DNA from: Nothopassalora personata | Taxonomy: Eukaryota > Ascomycota > Dothideomycetes > Mycosphaerellales > Mycosphaerellaceae | Assembly: GCA_033816765.1 (NCBI GenBank) | Contig: CM066293.1 | Location: forward strand, 930,001 to 994,000 | Length of the DNA stretch: 64,000 bases | Direction of reading: 5' to 3' | Shown here: positions 1-9,842 of the stretch, in pieces | Numbering within the stretch: the first letter of the stretch is position 1 | How the letters are laid out: each line of letters opens with the position of its first letter | Translations under genes and position numbers: made by a program | Notes under the pieces: generated by a model | Seen by the model: only the letters and a program-made list of their open reading frames with translations | Database searches by the model: none | Told to the model about the DNA's origin: nothing

Positions 1-3000
1 TAGATTCTGACACGTGGTCGTTCGCAGTGAACTCTGCTAGAGGCAGCCAATCCGGCCAGTCGTCCTGGGCATAGTTGGTATACGTGCGCAGGTACTTCTC
101 CATGGCCTTGTTCGTGATCTCGCTTTGCCCATCTGTTTGGGGGTGGTAGCCCGTTGACAGCTTGCGCTTGATGCCTAGTAGCTGGCATAGGCGCTTCCAG
201 AATGCGGAAAGCCATTGGGGTCCTCTGTCTGTAACGATCGACTTAGGCAGCCCATGGCGGCTGAACACGTACTTGAGGTAGATGAACGCAATGTACTCTG
301 CGCTCATGTTGAGCACTGGGATCAGATGCCGCTCCTTACTCAGGCGGTCTGTCACTGTGAGAACGTTTTTGTACTTCTGCCCATCTGCGGTGCAGCGTGC
401 TTCGGGCAGCTCGACTACGAAGTCCATTGCGATGTCGTCCCATGTGTCGAGTGGCACTGGCAACGGTGCTAGCAATCCGTGTTCGGCATCCTGCACTGGG
501 TTCACGTTTGTGCACGTCGTGCATCCTTTGCAGAACTCGCGTATGAAGCGTGTCATGCCTGGCCAGATATAGTGGCGTTTCAATAGGGTGTTGGTCTTAG
601 TCTTTCCTGGGTGACCTGCGGCTGGGGCGTCGTGAAATGCTTTCACTATGCGGGCATACACCGTGTTGCCTTCATCATCTTCAGCTGGTTCTGGGACATA
701 CAGGCTGTAGCCACCTTCTCTGTTCTTGACGTAGATCATTCCATCTACTGCCATCGCGTGCTTAGGGTCGATCTTGTGCCTGTGGAGCATCTTCACCTTG
801 TCGCCAGCTGCCAGCTGTTGCAGGGCCTCTTGTGGTTCTTGCTGTTCGTATAGGGATCGGATGTCGCGTTGTAGGTCCTCATCCACAACGCCGGTGGCTT
901 CCGATGCCGCGAGTTGTAGGATTCTGCTGGCTAACAAGTTCGGCATAAACAATTCGGGTCCTAGCAACACGCGATGCTGCTGCGTGTGCCGGGGATCATC
1001 CTCGTCCTTGCGTATCGCATCTTGTGAGCGGCGGGTAAGGCTATCGGGCTTGCCTCCCTGCACTCCTGGTCTGTAGATGATCTTGAAGTGGAATTGCGAT
1101 AGGAATTCTGCCCAGCGTGCTTGGCGCCGGTTGAGTTCCTTCGTGGTCATGAAGTACTCAAGGTTCTTGTGGTCTGAGTAGACGAGCACTGGCTTGCCAC
1201 TTGGGTCGGCCAGGAAGTTCTCGCAATCGCTGCCCACGCAGTCCTTGTCATCGATGTCACCTGCTGCCAGCTCAGGACGCCATTCTTCGAACGCTTTGAC
1301 AATAGCGAGCAACTCTTTGTCATAGATGTCGTAGTTGCATTCCTGGGGTGACATCTTCTTAGACAGATATGCCACTGGTCTCAAGATGCCATTATGACGT
1401 TGGGAGAGGACCGCTGCGGTGACGAAGTCCGAAGCGTCAGTCTCAAGCACTGTCTCCAGCCCATGCTGGAAGACTGCGAGGATTTCTCCTTCTGCATCGG
1501 TGAATGCTTTCTTGAGGCCGTCGAACGCTGCTTGGCACTCTGCCGTCCATTGCCATGGCACGTCTTTCTTGGTGAGGCGGGTAAGCGGCAGTGTTATCTT
1601 GCTGTAGTTCTTGATGAATCGTCGATAGAAGCCAGCGAATCCGTTGAATGCAAGCACATCCGTGACATTACGAGGTGTTTCCCATTCTTGCACTGCTCTC
1701 ACCTTCTCCGGGCACATGGAGATGCCGTCCTTGCCAATAATAAGGCCAAGGTACTTGGTCGATTGGGTGTGGAATTCACACTTCTTGATATCAAGTTGCA
1801 GGCCTGCGTCTCTGCAGCGCCCTAGCACCTTCTTCACATGTCCAATGTGCTCTTCAAGCGTGTCGCTAAAGATGAGGATATCATCTAGATAGGCTGATGC
1901 AAAGTCATCTAGGAACTCCCGTAGCGTGTCGTTCACATAAGCTTGGAACGTTCCTGGGGCGTTGCATAGGCCGAATGGCATGACTAGACATTCGAACTGC
2001 CCATAGCGGGTAGTGAACGCTGTCATCCACTCATGCCCCTTTGCGATGCGGATGCGGTTGAATGCTGCAATCACATCTAGCTTCGTAAACCACTTCTTTC
2101 CTGCGATGCGGTTCAAGGTGTCCTGCATCAGGGGAATAGGGTATCTTGACTTAATGGTAAGTGCATTGAGGGCTCTGTAATCAACGCATACTCTCAACCC
2201 ACCTCCTGGCTTCTTGACGATAAGGCACGGAGATGCAGCATCGGCGCGGCCTTCATTCTTGCGGATCTTGCCTTGGGCGATCTGTTCGTCAGTCCAGTGC
2301 TTGATGATCTCGTCTTCTTGCTTAGACATGCGGTATGGTCGCTTGAAGGGTGGCACGGCATCGGGTTTCAGCTTGATCTCATGGTCAATCCCAGGCCGGT
2401 GTGGCGGAAGCTCTTCTAAAGCCTTCTTCGAGAAGCAATCAGCGAACTCGTGGTATGTTGGCATAAGGTGGTCCTTTGGATCGATCTCTTGGTCGTTGAC
2501 TTTCATGAACTTGTCCACGTCTGCTTGTGCGTGCATCTTGCAGGAACGGAGTGTTGGGGCTACACGTTCTGATGCTGGTATGAATGCAGCGGCACGCGCG
2601 TTCAGCCTTAAGATCGTCTTTTCGTCTGACAGCATCTTACAGTTGCCTCCAGCAACTGTCTTCATGTTGTGCGCCGTCATGGCGCAAGCGGCAAGCGAGT
2701 CGCCCGCTCGCTGCTGCTCCACCTTGGGGTCATAGACATACATCAGGTGAACTTGCGCGCCCTTTTGCTTGGCGAGGCGCACGAAGTAGTCTGCATTGAC
2801 TTCTTTGATGTCGATGTTCTTCTTAGGCTCTTCTGCTTGTTGAGCTGCGGCTTCGGCAGCTGCTGCTACTGCTGCTGCCACAGCGGCCTTTGCTTCCTTT
2901 GCTTCGAGTCTCTTAGCAGCCCGGCGAACTTTTCCAGGGCCGCGCGTTGTCATGCGCTTGATGGTGTCTTCGCCGTCAGCCGGCAGTGGCAGACGGGCGT

Positions 3001-3709
3001 GCTGCCAAGTGACATCTCCTTCGTCATCTTCTTCCACGGTTGCCGAGCGGTACTTGCTAGGAAGCTCCTCGTGGGTCTGGAACGTAAGGACTGGGTTCTG
3101 GTCTTGATCATTGACTGACTGCACCCACGTCGCTTCCTTTCCGGACAGGCAGTTGTCCTTGCAGTGTTGAGAATCGAGCGTCATAGTGCCGGACTCATAA
3201 TGCAGGCCTGGTTGATGCTTGTCGTGCCATGGTCTCCCCAAGACGATGTCGTATTCGAGGTTGGTGAGCCAGGCATTGATCACTTCGGAGTGCCCGTTGA
3301 TCTCCAGGGTGAGCTCCGTACGGTATTCGATCATTTGCTTTGCAGTGGACATGTCGGCGAGGCCCAGTGCCAATGGGCTGTCCAGCTTCGAGAGTGGCAG
3401 GTCATTCTTTCGCGCATATACGATGTCAACGTAGTTTGAATTGGCTCCGTCATTAAGGAATGAGAATGCATATTTTCCATTCGCTGTGCAAGGCACCACT
3501 AGGTGTGATCCTATTACAGGGTTGTGCTCTATGTGCACCATTCGTAAGGAATGGGATGATATTCTGAGATCACCTTCCCCAATCCCTTCTGACTTCGGCC
3601 TTGACGTTGACGTGTTCGTATCCAGTCCACTGGTTGTTGCGCTCAACGAGTGGACTAGGCTTTTTCCGACTGGGTAGTCGGGCGCGGTGGCATCTGGTAG
3701 TTCCAGAGC
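1..3709 (-). CDS. pol: Pol polyprotein of the gypsy element (protease, RT, RNase H, integrase), partial
   Basis: This is an open frame of more than 1,200 codons from 3709 to the left edge. There is no ATG at its start, and it lies in the -1 frame relative to gag with about 55 nt of overlap, so it is probably made by ribosomal frameshifting. A protease-like segment sits near 3460. The reverse transcriptase has LDVIAAFNRIRI and the YLDD catalytic box (about 1885). RNase H has TDASDF and DKELLAIV. The integrase has an HHCC finger (H..H..CKGCTTC) and the DDE residues in DFVVEL, VTDRGPQW and TDGQSEI. The integrase C-terminus and any chromodomain are cut off by the edge. No stop was noticed in frame. 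Confidence 0.88.
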
Positions 3710-5709
3710 TCACACTCCTTGTCGGTCAGCTGGTGACCTGGCTTGCGGCACTTCTTGCACAGTCTCTCCTTCATGCAACGCTCAGTCTCAGCGTCGTCAA
3801 GAAGAGTGAGGTGCTTGAACTCAGCTGGGCGAGAGTCCCATGGCAGGCGGTCCACCTTGCGGCGATTCTTTGAGCCGCCTCCGCCAGATCCGGCTGGAGT
3901 GGTGCCGTTGGGCTTGTCGTCCTTCTTGTCGTCCTTCTTGTCGTCCTTCTTGGCCGTAGACTTCTTCTTCGGGTGAAGAGTCTCGGCGACCTTGAAATCC
4001 TCCTCAGCCTTGAACAGGGCATCGACTGCTTCGCTGAGGGTCTTAGGGTTTGCTTGCTGATAGCGGATCAGATAGCGGTAGTTGAGCTTGCGCATGAGGT
4101 TGTCCATAGCGTCTTCTCCGGTCATGCGCATCAAGTTGGCATAACGGCGCCACTCGCGGTAGAGTTCGGCGAAGGAGTCCTTGGAGTTGTCCTCTGGCTG
4201 CTTCAACACAGCCATGTTGTCGCGAGCGCGGCCGACGGGGTTGCGATCGCCGTACCACTCGATGAGGGACTTCATCATCTTGTTGACTGATGAATACGGG
4301 CGCTCGCTTCCGCTCATGATGCCTGCGATGGATGGAACCTTCGGGTTGAGCAGCGCCCAAGCGCCTCCGTCGGTGTAATCCAGTATGAACTTGAGCACGG
4401 CATCCTTGTCACGGAACGTGGTGGCGGCGAGCTTGGTCTCCAGTGCGCTGAGCCACTTCTCAAGCGATGGTCCCTTCAGGTCGCCTTCCTTGCTGAGGTC
4501 GCCTTGAAACTTATGCTTGGGGCCTTCGACACTTCGGTCCGTCTTCCAAGGACGATCGAGTGACTCGTCGATGTCCAGGATGTTGTTGAAGTTGATCTTG
4601 GTGACCTTCTTGGTCTTCTTGGACTTGCGGCGGCGAGCGCGGCGGTCATCGTCTGAGGACTCGTCGCTGCTACTGCTGCTGCTGCTGTCACTGCTATCCG
4701 GATCGTATCTCGGCTTCCTGCTCTTGCGCTGCTTGCCAGCCCTGTCCTTCTTGCTAACCTCTTCACCTGACTCATCGGATGAGTCTCCGCCGCTGGACTG
4801 CTTGCCAGTCCTGCCTTGGTCCTTCGGCGGTGATGGCTCTCTTCCAGCACGTCGACGAGAGATGGAACGTGAGAGCGAGGAGCGACGATCCTTGCCTCGT
4901 GCTTCGGTGCGCCCACGCTGCTCGGCTGCTTCGAGCTCCTTAGCATGCGCGTTGCGAAGGGCTTGGATGTCGCGCTCGTGATCGGCAACGGCTTCTTCGT
5001 AGTTGTCCACTTCACGCTCCAGCTCTCCAATGCGAGCCTCTCGCTCCTTGACCCAGGCCATTGCTTGCTTGGCATGCTCGTACGCTTTCTGGGAGTCAGT
5101 TGGAATGGGCAGGGCCTTAAGTGCATCGAGTTCGATCTTGACGGTGTCCAGGTCCTTGATAACTGTGTCGCGCTCAGCGCTGGCGGTGTCACGATCGGCG
5201 GTGACTTTAGCCAGGTGGTCGCGCAGGTCCTTTTGCTGGGCATCGGAGGCCTTCAGTAACTTGTCCAAGTCCGACACCTGCTTCTTCGCATCCCCGAGAT
5301 CCTTTTGAACCTTGTCGAGTTCCTTCTGAACTTTGTCTCCATATTCTTGGCTCTGGTGACAGCTCGTGTACAACATCTCTGCAAGCTTCGAGACGTTGCG
5401 GTATTCCTGTTCGCCGCGGCGGAGGATGAAGTGGATGGCGGGAGGTGCGGAAACGTCGCTGCCGTACAGCTTCTCGAACTTCTCGATATCGAGTTGAGTG
5501 AGGGACTTGAGTGTCGCTCGATAGATCTTCGCGACTTGTTGTGCTTCCTCGGCTCCCTCTTCTGCTTCGTCCGTCGCTGCATCGTCCATGTAGTCCACGG
5601 CTACCATAGCCTCCTTGCCTTCTTCCTCGATGATCTCGTCGTCGTGTAGGAAATCGCTGATGTTGAGGTATGGCTGTGGATCAGTGACGGGCTTGCCTAG
5701 TTCAATCAT
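3655..5709 (-). CDS. gag: Gag polyprotein of the gypsy element (684 aa)
   Basis: This is the capsid/nucleocapsid precursor that would package the element RNA. An acidic N-terminal part is followed by a long coiled coil (about residues 120-270). Next come a basic/serine-rich RS-like stretch (about 275-370), a retrotransposon gag domain (about 400-560), a KDDKKDDK lysine/aspartate tract and a C-terminal zinc knuckle. The knuckle reads C-KK-C-RKPG-H-QLTDKE-C, with a slightly long last loop. The ORF is intact. Its last codons overlap pol, which lies in the -1 frame. At 684 aa it is long for a fungal gag because of the N-terminal coiled coil. Confidence 0.85.
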   Translation of the reverse strand: MIELGKPVTDPQPYLNISDFLHDDEIIEEEGKEAMVAVDYMDDAATDEAEEGAEEAQQVAKIYRATLKSLTQLDIEKFEKLYGSDVSAPPAIHFILRRGEQEYRNVSKLAEMLYTSCHQSQEYGDKVQKELDKVQKDLGDAKKQVSDLDKLLKASDAQQKDLRDHLAKVTADRDTASAERDTVIKDLDTVKIELDALKALPIPTDSQKAYEHAKQAMAWVKEREARIGELEREVDNYEEAVADHERDIQALRNAHAKELEAAEQRGRTEARGKDRRSSLSRSISRRRAGREPSPPKDQGRTGKQSSGGDSSDESGEEVSKKDRAGKQRKSRKPRYDPDSSDSSSSSSSDESSDDDRRARRRKSKKTKKVTKINFNNILDIDESLDRPWKTDRSVEGPKHKFQGDLSKEGDLKGPSLEKWLSALETKLAATTFRDKDAVLKFILDYTDGGAWALLNPKVPSIAGIMSGSERPYSSVNKMMKSLIEWYGDRNPVGRARDNMAVLKQPEDNSKDSFAELYREWRRYANLMRMTGEDAMDNLMRKLNYRYLIRYQQANPKTLSEAVDALFKAEEDFKVAETLHPKKKSTAKKDDKKDDKKDDKPNGTTPAGSGGGGSKNRRKVDRLPWDSRPAEFKHLTLLDDAETERCMKERLCKKCRKPGHQLTDKECELWNYQMPPRPTTQSEKA

Positions 5710-5796
5710 CTTCTAATACTGGCGGTCTTGTTCTTGCTCTTGCGTCGCATCGCGACCTTGAGTCTGTGTGTTGAGCACCGACTCGCGTTGCACCAC

Positions 5797-6231
5797 TGGT
5801 CGCATTGCCAGCAGCGACTGGCGTCCATTCTGACGCACCATCTCGTTACCTTGGGCGCGATGGGGTGTCGCGCTTGTTGACTTGGGGTGTTGACTTAACT
5901 TGGGCACGTCTTCTCTGCGTGCGTTTGTTGACTTAACTTGAGTGCGTTTGTCGTCGCACTTTTCTTGGAGTCGCACTCGGCCTGTGGACTCAACGCGCTT
6001 GTCGCGTTACTTGATCTGCCCTTCGCAGATCCTTCGCAGCTTGTCTGCGGAAAAGAACGGTCTAACAAAGTGTAAGGGCACCTGCTTAGGTAGTACGAAG
6101 TTGTTAGACAAGCTATCTAAGAGGTGCGCGAGGCGCGAGAAGTTAATATACAAGCCGAGGCACGCGGGTCGGCCCGGGCCCGGTCACGTAACTCGCCACG
6201 TTCACTCGCTGTGCGGCCATGGGCCGTCACA
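5797..6231 (-). repeat. candidate 5' LTR of the gypsy element
   Basis: Read on the minus strand the segment begins TGTGACGG at 6231 and could end ...ACCA at 5797. One base later comes TGGTGCAACGCGAGTC (5795-5780), which has the form of a tRNA primer-binding site. A TATA-like TATATTAA lies at about 6150 on the minus strand. The boundaries are an inference, because the partner LTR is beyond the window; an inner end near 5985 is also possible. Confidence 0.35.
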
Positions 6232-7372
6232 GAGCATAGTTATGCTACATGCTAGTACTACTATGTAAGAACCTCCACACGCTAGAGGCTTAATCTTACG
6301 GACACGTGTTAATCACCTTAAAGTAAGCCGGACATTATGTCTTCGAAGTACTACGATAGGCAGTACCTTTCGGTATAGGACGAGAAGGACGCCTATCTAG
6401 TTTACCGTAGAAGTTATAGCGTATATTAAAGCGATAGCACTACTTAGTAGGCAAGTTCTTTACCTTAGACTTCTTCTCGTTCTTCTTAATAAAGTCGTAG
6501 CTATACTATAGACTATAGGACCTAGTATAAGCTTCTATAAGGTCGCTGTTTACGAAGTCTATTTCCTTAGGTAGGCTACGTAGTATAGGCTATAGATCAT
6601 CGCGAGGCTACTCGTCCTTACTAATAGCATTAATATTAACGTCGTCTATGTCCGTAATAACGTTACTAGGGGCGAAAATAGGCTTAGACTTAATCTGTTA
6701 CGTAGGAAGTTCTAGTAAAGACCTAAGATTTTAACGCGACTGTAGTTCTTACTATAGGTGTCGTAGTAACACCGGACCTGGTTTAGAATATTCGTCTAAT
6801 GCTATAAAATCATTCTCGTACTACTATTGTGTCGCTATAGGTAGTAGTTAAGTCGCCATAGCTACCGATAGTATGTTGTATTTACTAATGTTTTCCGAAA
6901 ACACGAGAATTAAGATGTCGCGTTACGCGTCTAGGGTAAGCGGGTCTACCCGCATACTATAGAACTCCATTAAGATGTTAAGCAAAATGCTAAGCATAGT
7001 TACGACAGCACTACAACGTAGATATTAACATAAAAATAATTTATTTGATGTCGTACGATAAATACGGACAAAATGAGCTATATATCGTGTGTTTTAAGCG
7101 ACTAGTTAATTAGGAAGTAATGCGACATATGCGCTGTTAACATAGCTAAGGAGTGTAGCTAGTAGGTGTATCCGGCCGTAGGGTGTGTCCGGTTTAGCAA
7201 TTTCCTTGTTTAAGGTGGTATGGACCGCGCGGAACGTACCGGTATCGATGTAATTACTTACGACATTAACTTCTCGAAACACCTAGAAGCTAAGCCTAAT
7301 TCTAGCTAAGAATTTTTTGAATCTATTTTAGCTACCTACGCGCCGCTACTACTATTTATTAGCGTAGACTAT
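6232..7372. repeat. RIP-like decayed repeat DNA, unidentified
   Basis: The DNA is unusually rich in TA and poor in CA/TG while CG stays common. This is the footprint expected when RIP converts CpA to TpA. No ORF of any length survives on either strand. It ends at ACTAT (7368-7372), the left target-site copy of the old LTR element, so it was the landing site of that element. Similar words near 6314 (CACCTTAAA...CCGGAC) and, inverted, near 7190-7220 might be remnants of terminal inverted repeats, but their spacing differs and I do not rely on them. Confidence 0.6.
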
Positions 7373-7431
7373 TGTTAGGAACCGCTGTACGTTATCCTAA
7401 CTAGGCTTAGATCTTTATAGGGATGTCTCGA

Positions 7432-7779
7432 TGTTACGGAACAGTGTTATCGGTGCAAATGGTTGGACAACGGAGCAGGAAACCAGACGAAGCTGCAGAC
7501 ATGGATGCCTGGGGAGTCACGTGACAGAGCGATCAGGACTGATCGGTCCTGATCACTCTTGATCAGTTGATCAGACTCGCTCAGGGCAGAGCAGGACAGA
7601 TCACGCCAAGACATGGCACTATATAGACGACGCTTCTTTACGAGTAGATAGGAGCCTCGTGCTCAACTCATTTTAAGTATACACCATATACTGTTTGGAA
7701 CCACTACCTTCATAACTGATTGAGACATCCCTGCAAAGATCCAAGCCCGAGTTGTGATAACGTACAGCGGTTCCTAACA
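7432..7779 (+). repeat. 5' LTR of the young gag-only element
   Basis: It is 348 bp and identical by eye to 9082-9429. A TATA box CTATATAG sits at 7619-7626. Upstream, the probable U3 has a GATC-rich block (about 7530-7585) with a hairpin: GATCAGGAC, 6-nt loop, GTCCTGATC, followed by TTGATCAGTTGATCAG. This block is absent from the LTR of the old element. Confidence 0.95.
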
Positions 7780-7805
7780 ACTTTGAGCACCACCACCAGG
7801 GCCCT

Positions 7806-8804
7806 TTGCACATGTCTGGGAGAGACGCTACCCGGAGTCCGTCACGACAACAGCCACAGTCAACTGGCATCACGGAACGAATGAGCGAAATGTCGATTAC
7901 AGGAAGCAGCAAGAACAACAACACTCCTATGGGTATGCTGAACCCATTGGACCACCACCGTGCACCTAAGGTGTCTACGCCGGAGACGTTCGACGGGACC
8001 AAGGACAAACTGGAGGCTTTTCAACTGCAGGTTCAGTTGTACCTTCACTTCAACGCACACCAGTTTCAAGGCGAGGCTTCTAAAGTCTTGTACGCCGCAT
8101 CCTTCCTACGAGGAAAAGCAGCTAGAGGATTCCGACCATACCTCAAGGACTGGCTACACAACCAGGGCGAGGGAGAAACACCGAAAACGGAAACTCGAAA
8201 AATTTTCCACGACTACGACGAGTTTGAGACGAAACTCGATGATCTATACGGGATACCAAATGAGGAGGTATACGCCGACCGACATATCCGACAACTTCGA
8301 CAGACTACTTCTGTAGCGCTGTACGCCTCAGAATTCCAAGGATATGCCGCCGACCTGGAATGGAACGACGCAGCTTTGCGATCGCAGTTCTACCTCGGGC
8401 TGAAAGACAACGTCAAAGCCGAACTATCCCGAAACGCCAGCGTCGTTACGCTAGGGGCGATGATCAAGGCAGCAAAGGAGATCGACGAAAGGCTCCAGGA
8501 GTTGAGGTACGACCGACACGTACAGCCTGGATACCAGAGACCCGCCGCGGGCGGAAGAGGGGGCTTCAAGGCCAGAAGTCAGGACCCTAATGGTTACGGA
8601 GACCCAATGGAATTGGACGTAACGGAACGTAGGACAGGAAGGGGGCTGAAGAGCAAAGGTTCCACCTGCTACGTATGTGGCGAGCAAGGCCATTATGCAA
8701 GGAACTGCAAGAAAAAGAACATGGTTAGCCGCGAGTTCAACGCAATGATTCGCGAAGAGAATACATACCAGGAATGCGAGAACTTCTTCTCGAAATCTGC
8801 CTAG
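7806..8804 (+). CDS. gag: Gag protein of the young gag-only LTR element (332 aa)
   Basis: This is a structural capsid/nucleocapsid protein of Ty3/gypsy type. The core matches the retrotransposon gag fold family: PETFDGTKDKLEAF at about residues 60-73, ALYASEFQGYAADLEW near 177-192, and FYLGLKDNVKAEL. A CCHC zinc knuckle C-YV-C-GEQG-H-YARN-C lies near the C-terminus. The ORF starts 27 nt after the 5' LTR and is undamaged. It ends with a stop and is not followed by protease or RT sequence; only about 277 bp separate it from the 3' LTR. An ATG at 7812 is an equally good start. Confidence 0.9.
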   Translation: MHMSGRDATRSPSRQQPQSTGITERMSEMSITGSSKNNNTPMGMLNPLDHHRAPKVSTPETFDGTKDKLEAFQLQVQLYLHFNAHQFQGEASKVLYAASFLRGKAARGFRPYLKDWLHNQGEGETPKTETRKIFHDYDEFETKLDDLYGIPNEEVYADRHIRQLRQTTSVALYASEFQGYAADLEWNDAALRSQFYLGLKDNVKAELSRNASVVTLGAMIKAAKEIDERLQELRYDRHVQPGYQRPAAGGRGGFKARSQDPNGYGDPMELDVTERRTGRGLKSKGSTCYVCGEQGHYARNCKKKNMVSREFNAMIREENTYQECENFFSKSA

Positions 8805-9081
8805 CAGAAACAACCTGAGGACAGCAAGGCATCAAACAGCGGCTTCTTGATTTGATGACCTAGGGAAAAGAAGTCAACACTACGACACGGCCACAACGAA
8901 CAAGAATACCCACGATGGGAGGACACCACTGGGGGTTTCTAGGAAACCAGACCGGGAAATTTCGTCCAGAACGCGCTTGCGACGGTCAGTCGAGGACGGC
9001 ATCGTTAGCAAGAGAAGGAAAGGACTCACAAGTCTTTATAAAATGGATTGTTGGGGACAACAATGCTGAAGGGGGGGATTA

Positions 9082-9429
9082 TGTTACGGAACAGTGTTAT
9101 CGGTGCAAATGGTTGGACAACGGAGCAGGAAACCAGACGAAGCTGCAGACATGGATGCCTGGGGAGTCACGTGACAGAGCGATCAGGACTGATCGGTCCT
9201 GATCACTCTTGATCAGTTGATCAGACTCGCTCAGGGCAGAGCAGGACAGATCACGCCAAGACATGGCACTATATAGACGACGCTTCTTTACGAGTAGATA
9301 GGAGCCTCGTGCTCAACTCATTTTAAGTATACACCATATACTGTTTGGAACCACTACCTTCATAACTGATTGAGACATCCCTGCAAAGATCCAAGCCCGA
9401 GTTGTGATAACGTACAGCGGTTCCTAACA
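9082..9429 (+). repeat. 3' LTR of the young gag-only element
   Basis: It is 348 bp, matches the 5' LTR along its whole length, and is directly followed by the second copy of the CTCGA target site. Confidence 0.95.
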
Positions 9430-9842
9430 CTCGACTCGTTAGAAAGGTAGTGGTCCTAAACAGTATATAGTGTATACTTGAAATGAGTTGAGCACGAGGC
9501 TCCTATCTACTTGCAAAAGAGCGTCGTCTATATAGTGCTATGTCTTAGCGTCGTGTCTAACCGTTCGACCAGCTCGTCCGGTCGTCTAGTCGTCCTAGTC
9601 GCCTAGACTTACGTGACCTCTAACGTGTCCCCTACGGGCCTATACCGTTATTAGTTCTCCGGTCCTAGATTCTTTCTACCTCGTAGAACTAATCCGTAAC
9701 ACTATCCCCCTCCCTAGGTAAACTCGTCCCGAGTTCTCTTCCCCGTAAGTGTTTTGTCCTCTTTATACATACTATGCTAGTCCTAACTCGTTAAGAACGC
9801 CGCGACCGCTAATCCGACCAAATTAAGCTCGAAGGCATCGAG

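Larger units (their letters stand above)
1..6231 (-). mobile_element. Ty3/gypsy LTR retrotransposon, partial (runs off left edge)
   Basis: The element is on the minus strand. In its 5'->3' order there is a candidate 5' LTR (about 6231 to 5797), a short leader, gag (5709-3655) and pol (3709 to the edge). The pol order protease, reverse transcriptase, RNase H, integrase is diagnostic of Ty3/gypsy (Metaviridae). Neither ORF shows a premature stop and the DNA lacks the TpA-rich decay seen next door, so the copy looks recent. The 3' end and 3' LTR lie outside the window, so LTR identity and target-site duplication cannot be tested here. Confidence 0.9.
7432..9429 (+). mobile_element. young non-autonomous gag-only LTR retrotransposon (TR-GAG-like)
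   Basis: The element is 1,998 bp long. The LTRs at 7432-7779 and 9082-9429 are each 348 bp and identical as far as I can read, both TGTTACGG...CCTAACA. The target-site duplication CTCGA is perfect (7427-7431 and 9430-9434). The 1,302-bp interior has one intact ORF, gag (7806-8804), and a polypurine tract (GAAGGGGGGGA, about 9069-9079) just before the 3' LTR. There is no pol, so movement would need enzymes from another gypsy element. Identical LTRs and the absence of RIP-type decay indicate a recent insertion. No standard TGG primer-binding site follows the 5' LTR; the sequence there is ACTTTGAGCACCACC. Confidence 0.95.
7373..9701 (-). repeat. left LTR (3' LTR) of the old element, interrupted
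   Basis: There are two pieces, 7373-7431 and 9435-9701, together 326 bp. The gap is the young element plus one copy of its CTCGA target site. The uninterrupted right LTR shows the same junction as ...GGGATGTCTCGACTCGTTAG, giving an internal empty-site control. The two LTRs differ mainly at CA/TA and TG/TA positions, each being the more mutated in different stretches. Confidence 0.92.

Noticed and set aside
5713..5976. An 87-codon minus-strand ORF upstream of gag
   Set aside because: It covers the candidate primer-binding site and inner LTR end, so it is more likely leader sequence than a gene.
6312..7220. Possible DNA transposon bounded by inverted CACCTTAAA...CCGGAC words
   Set aside because: The two candidate termini match only in short words with different spacing, no flanking duplication was found and no transposase frame survives.
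7780..7800. A half-tRNA primer-binding site for the young gag-only element
   Set aside because: ACTTTGAGCACCACC does not begin with TGG and I could not match it to a tRNA anticodon arm, so no primer is claimed.
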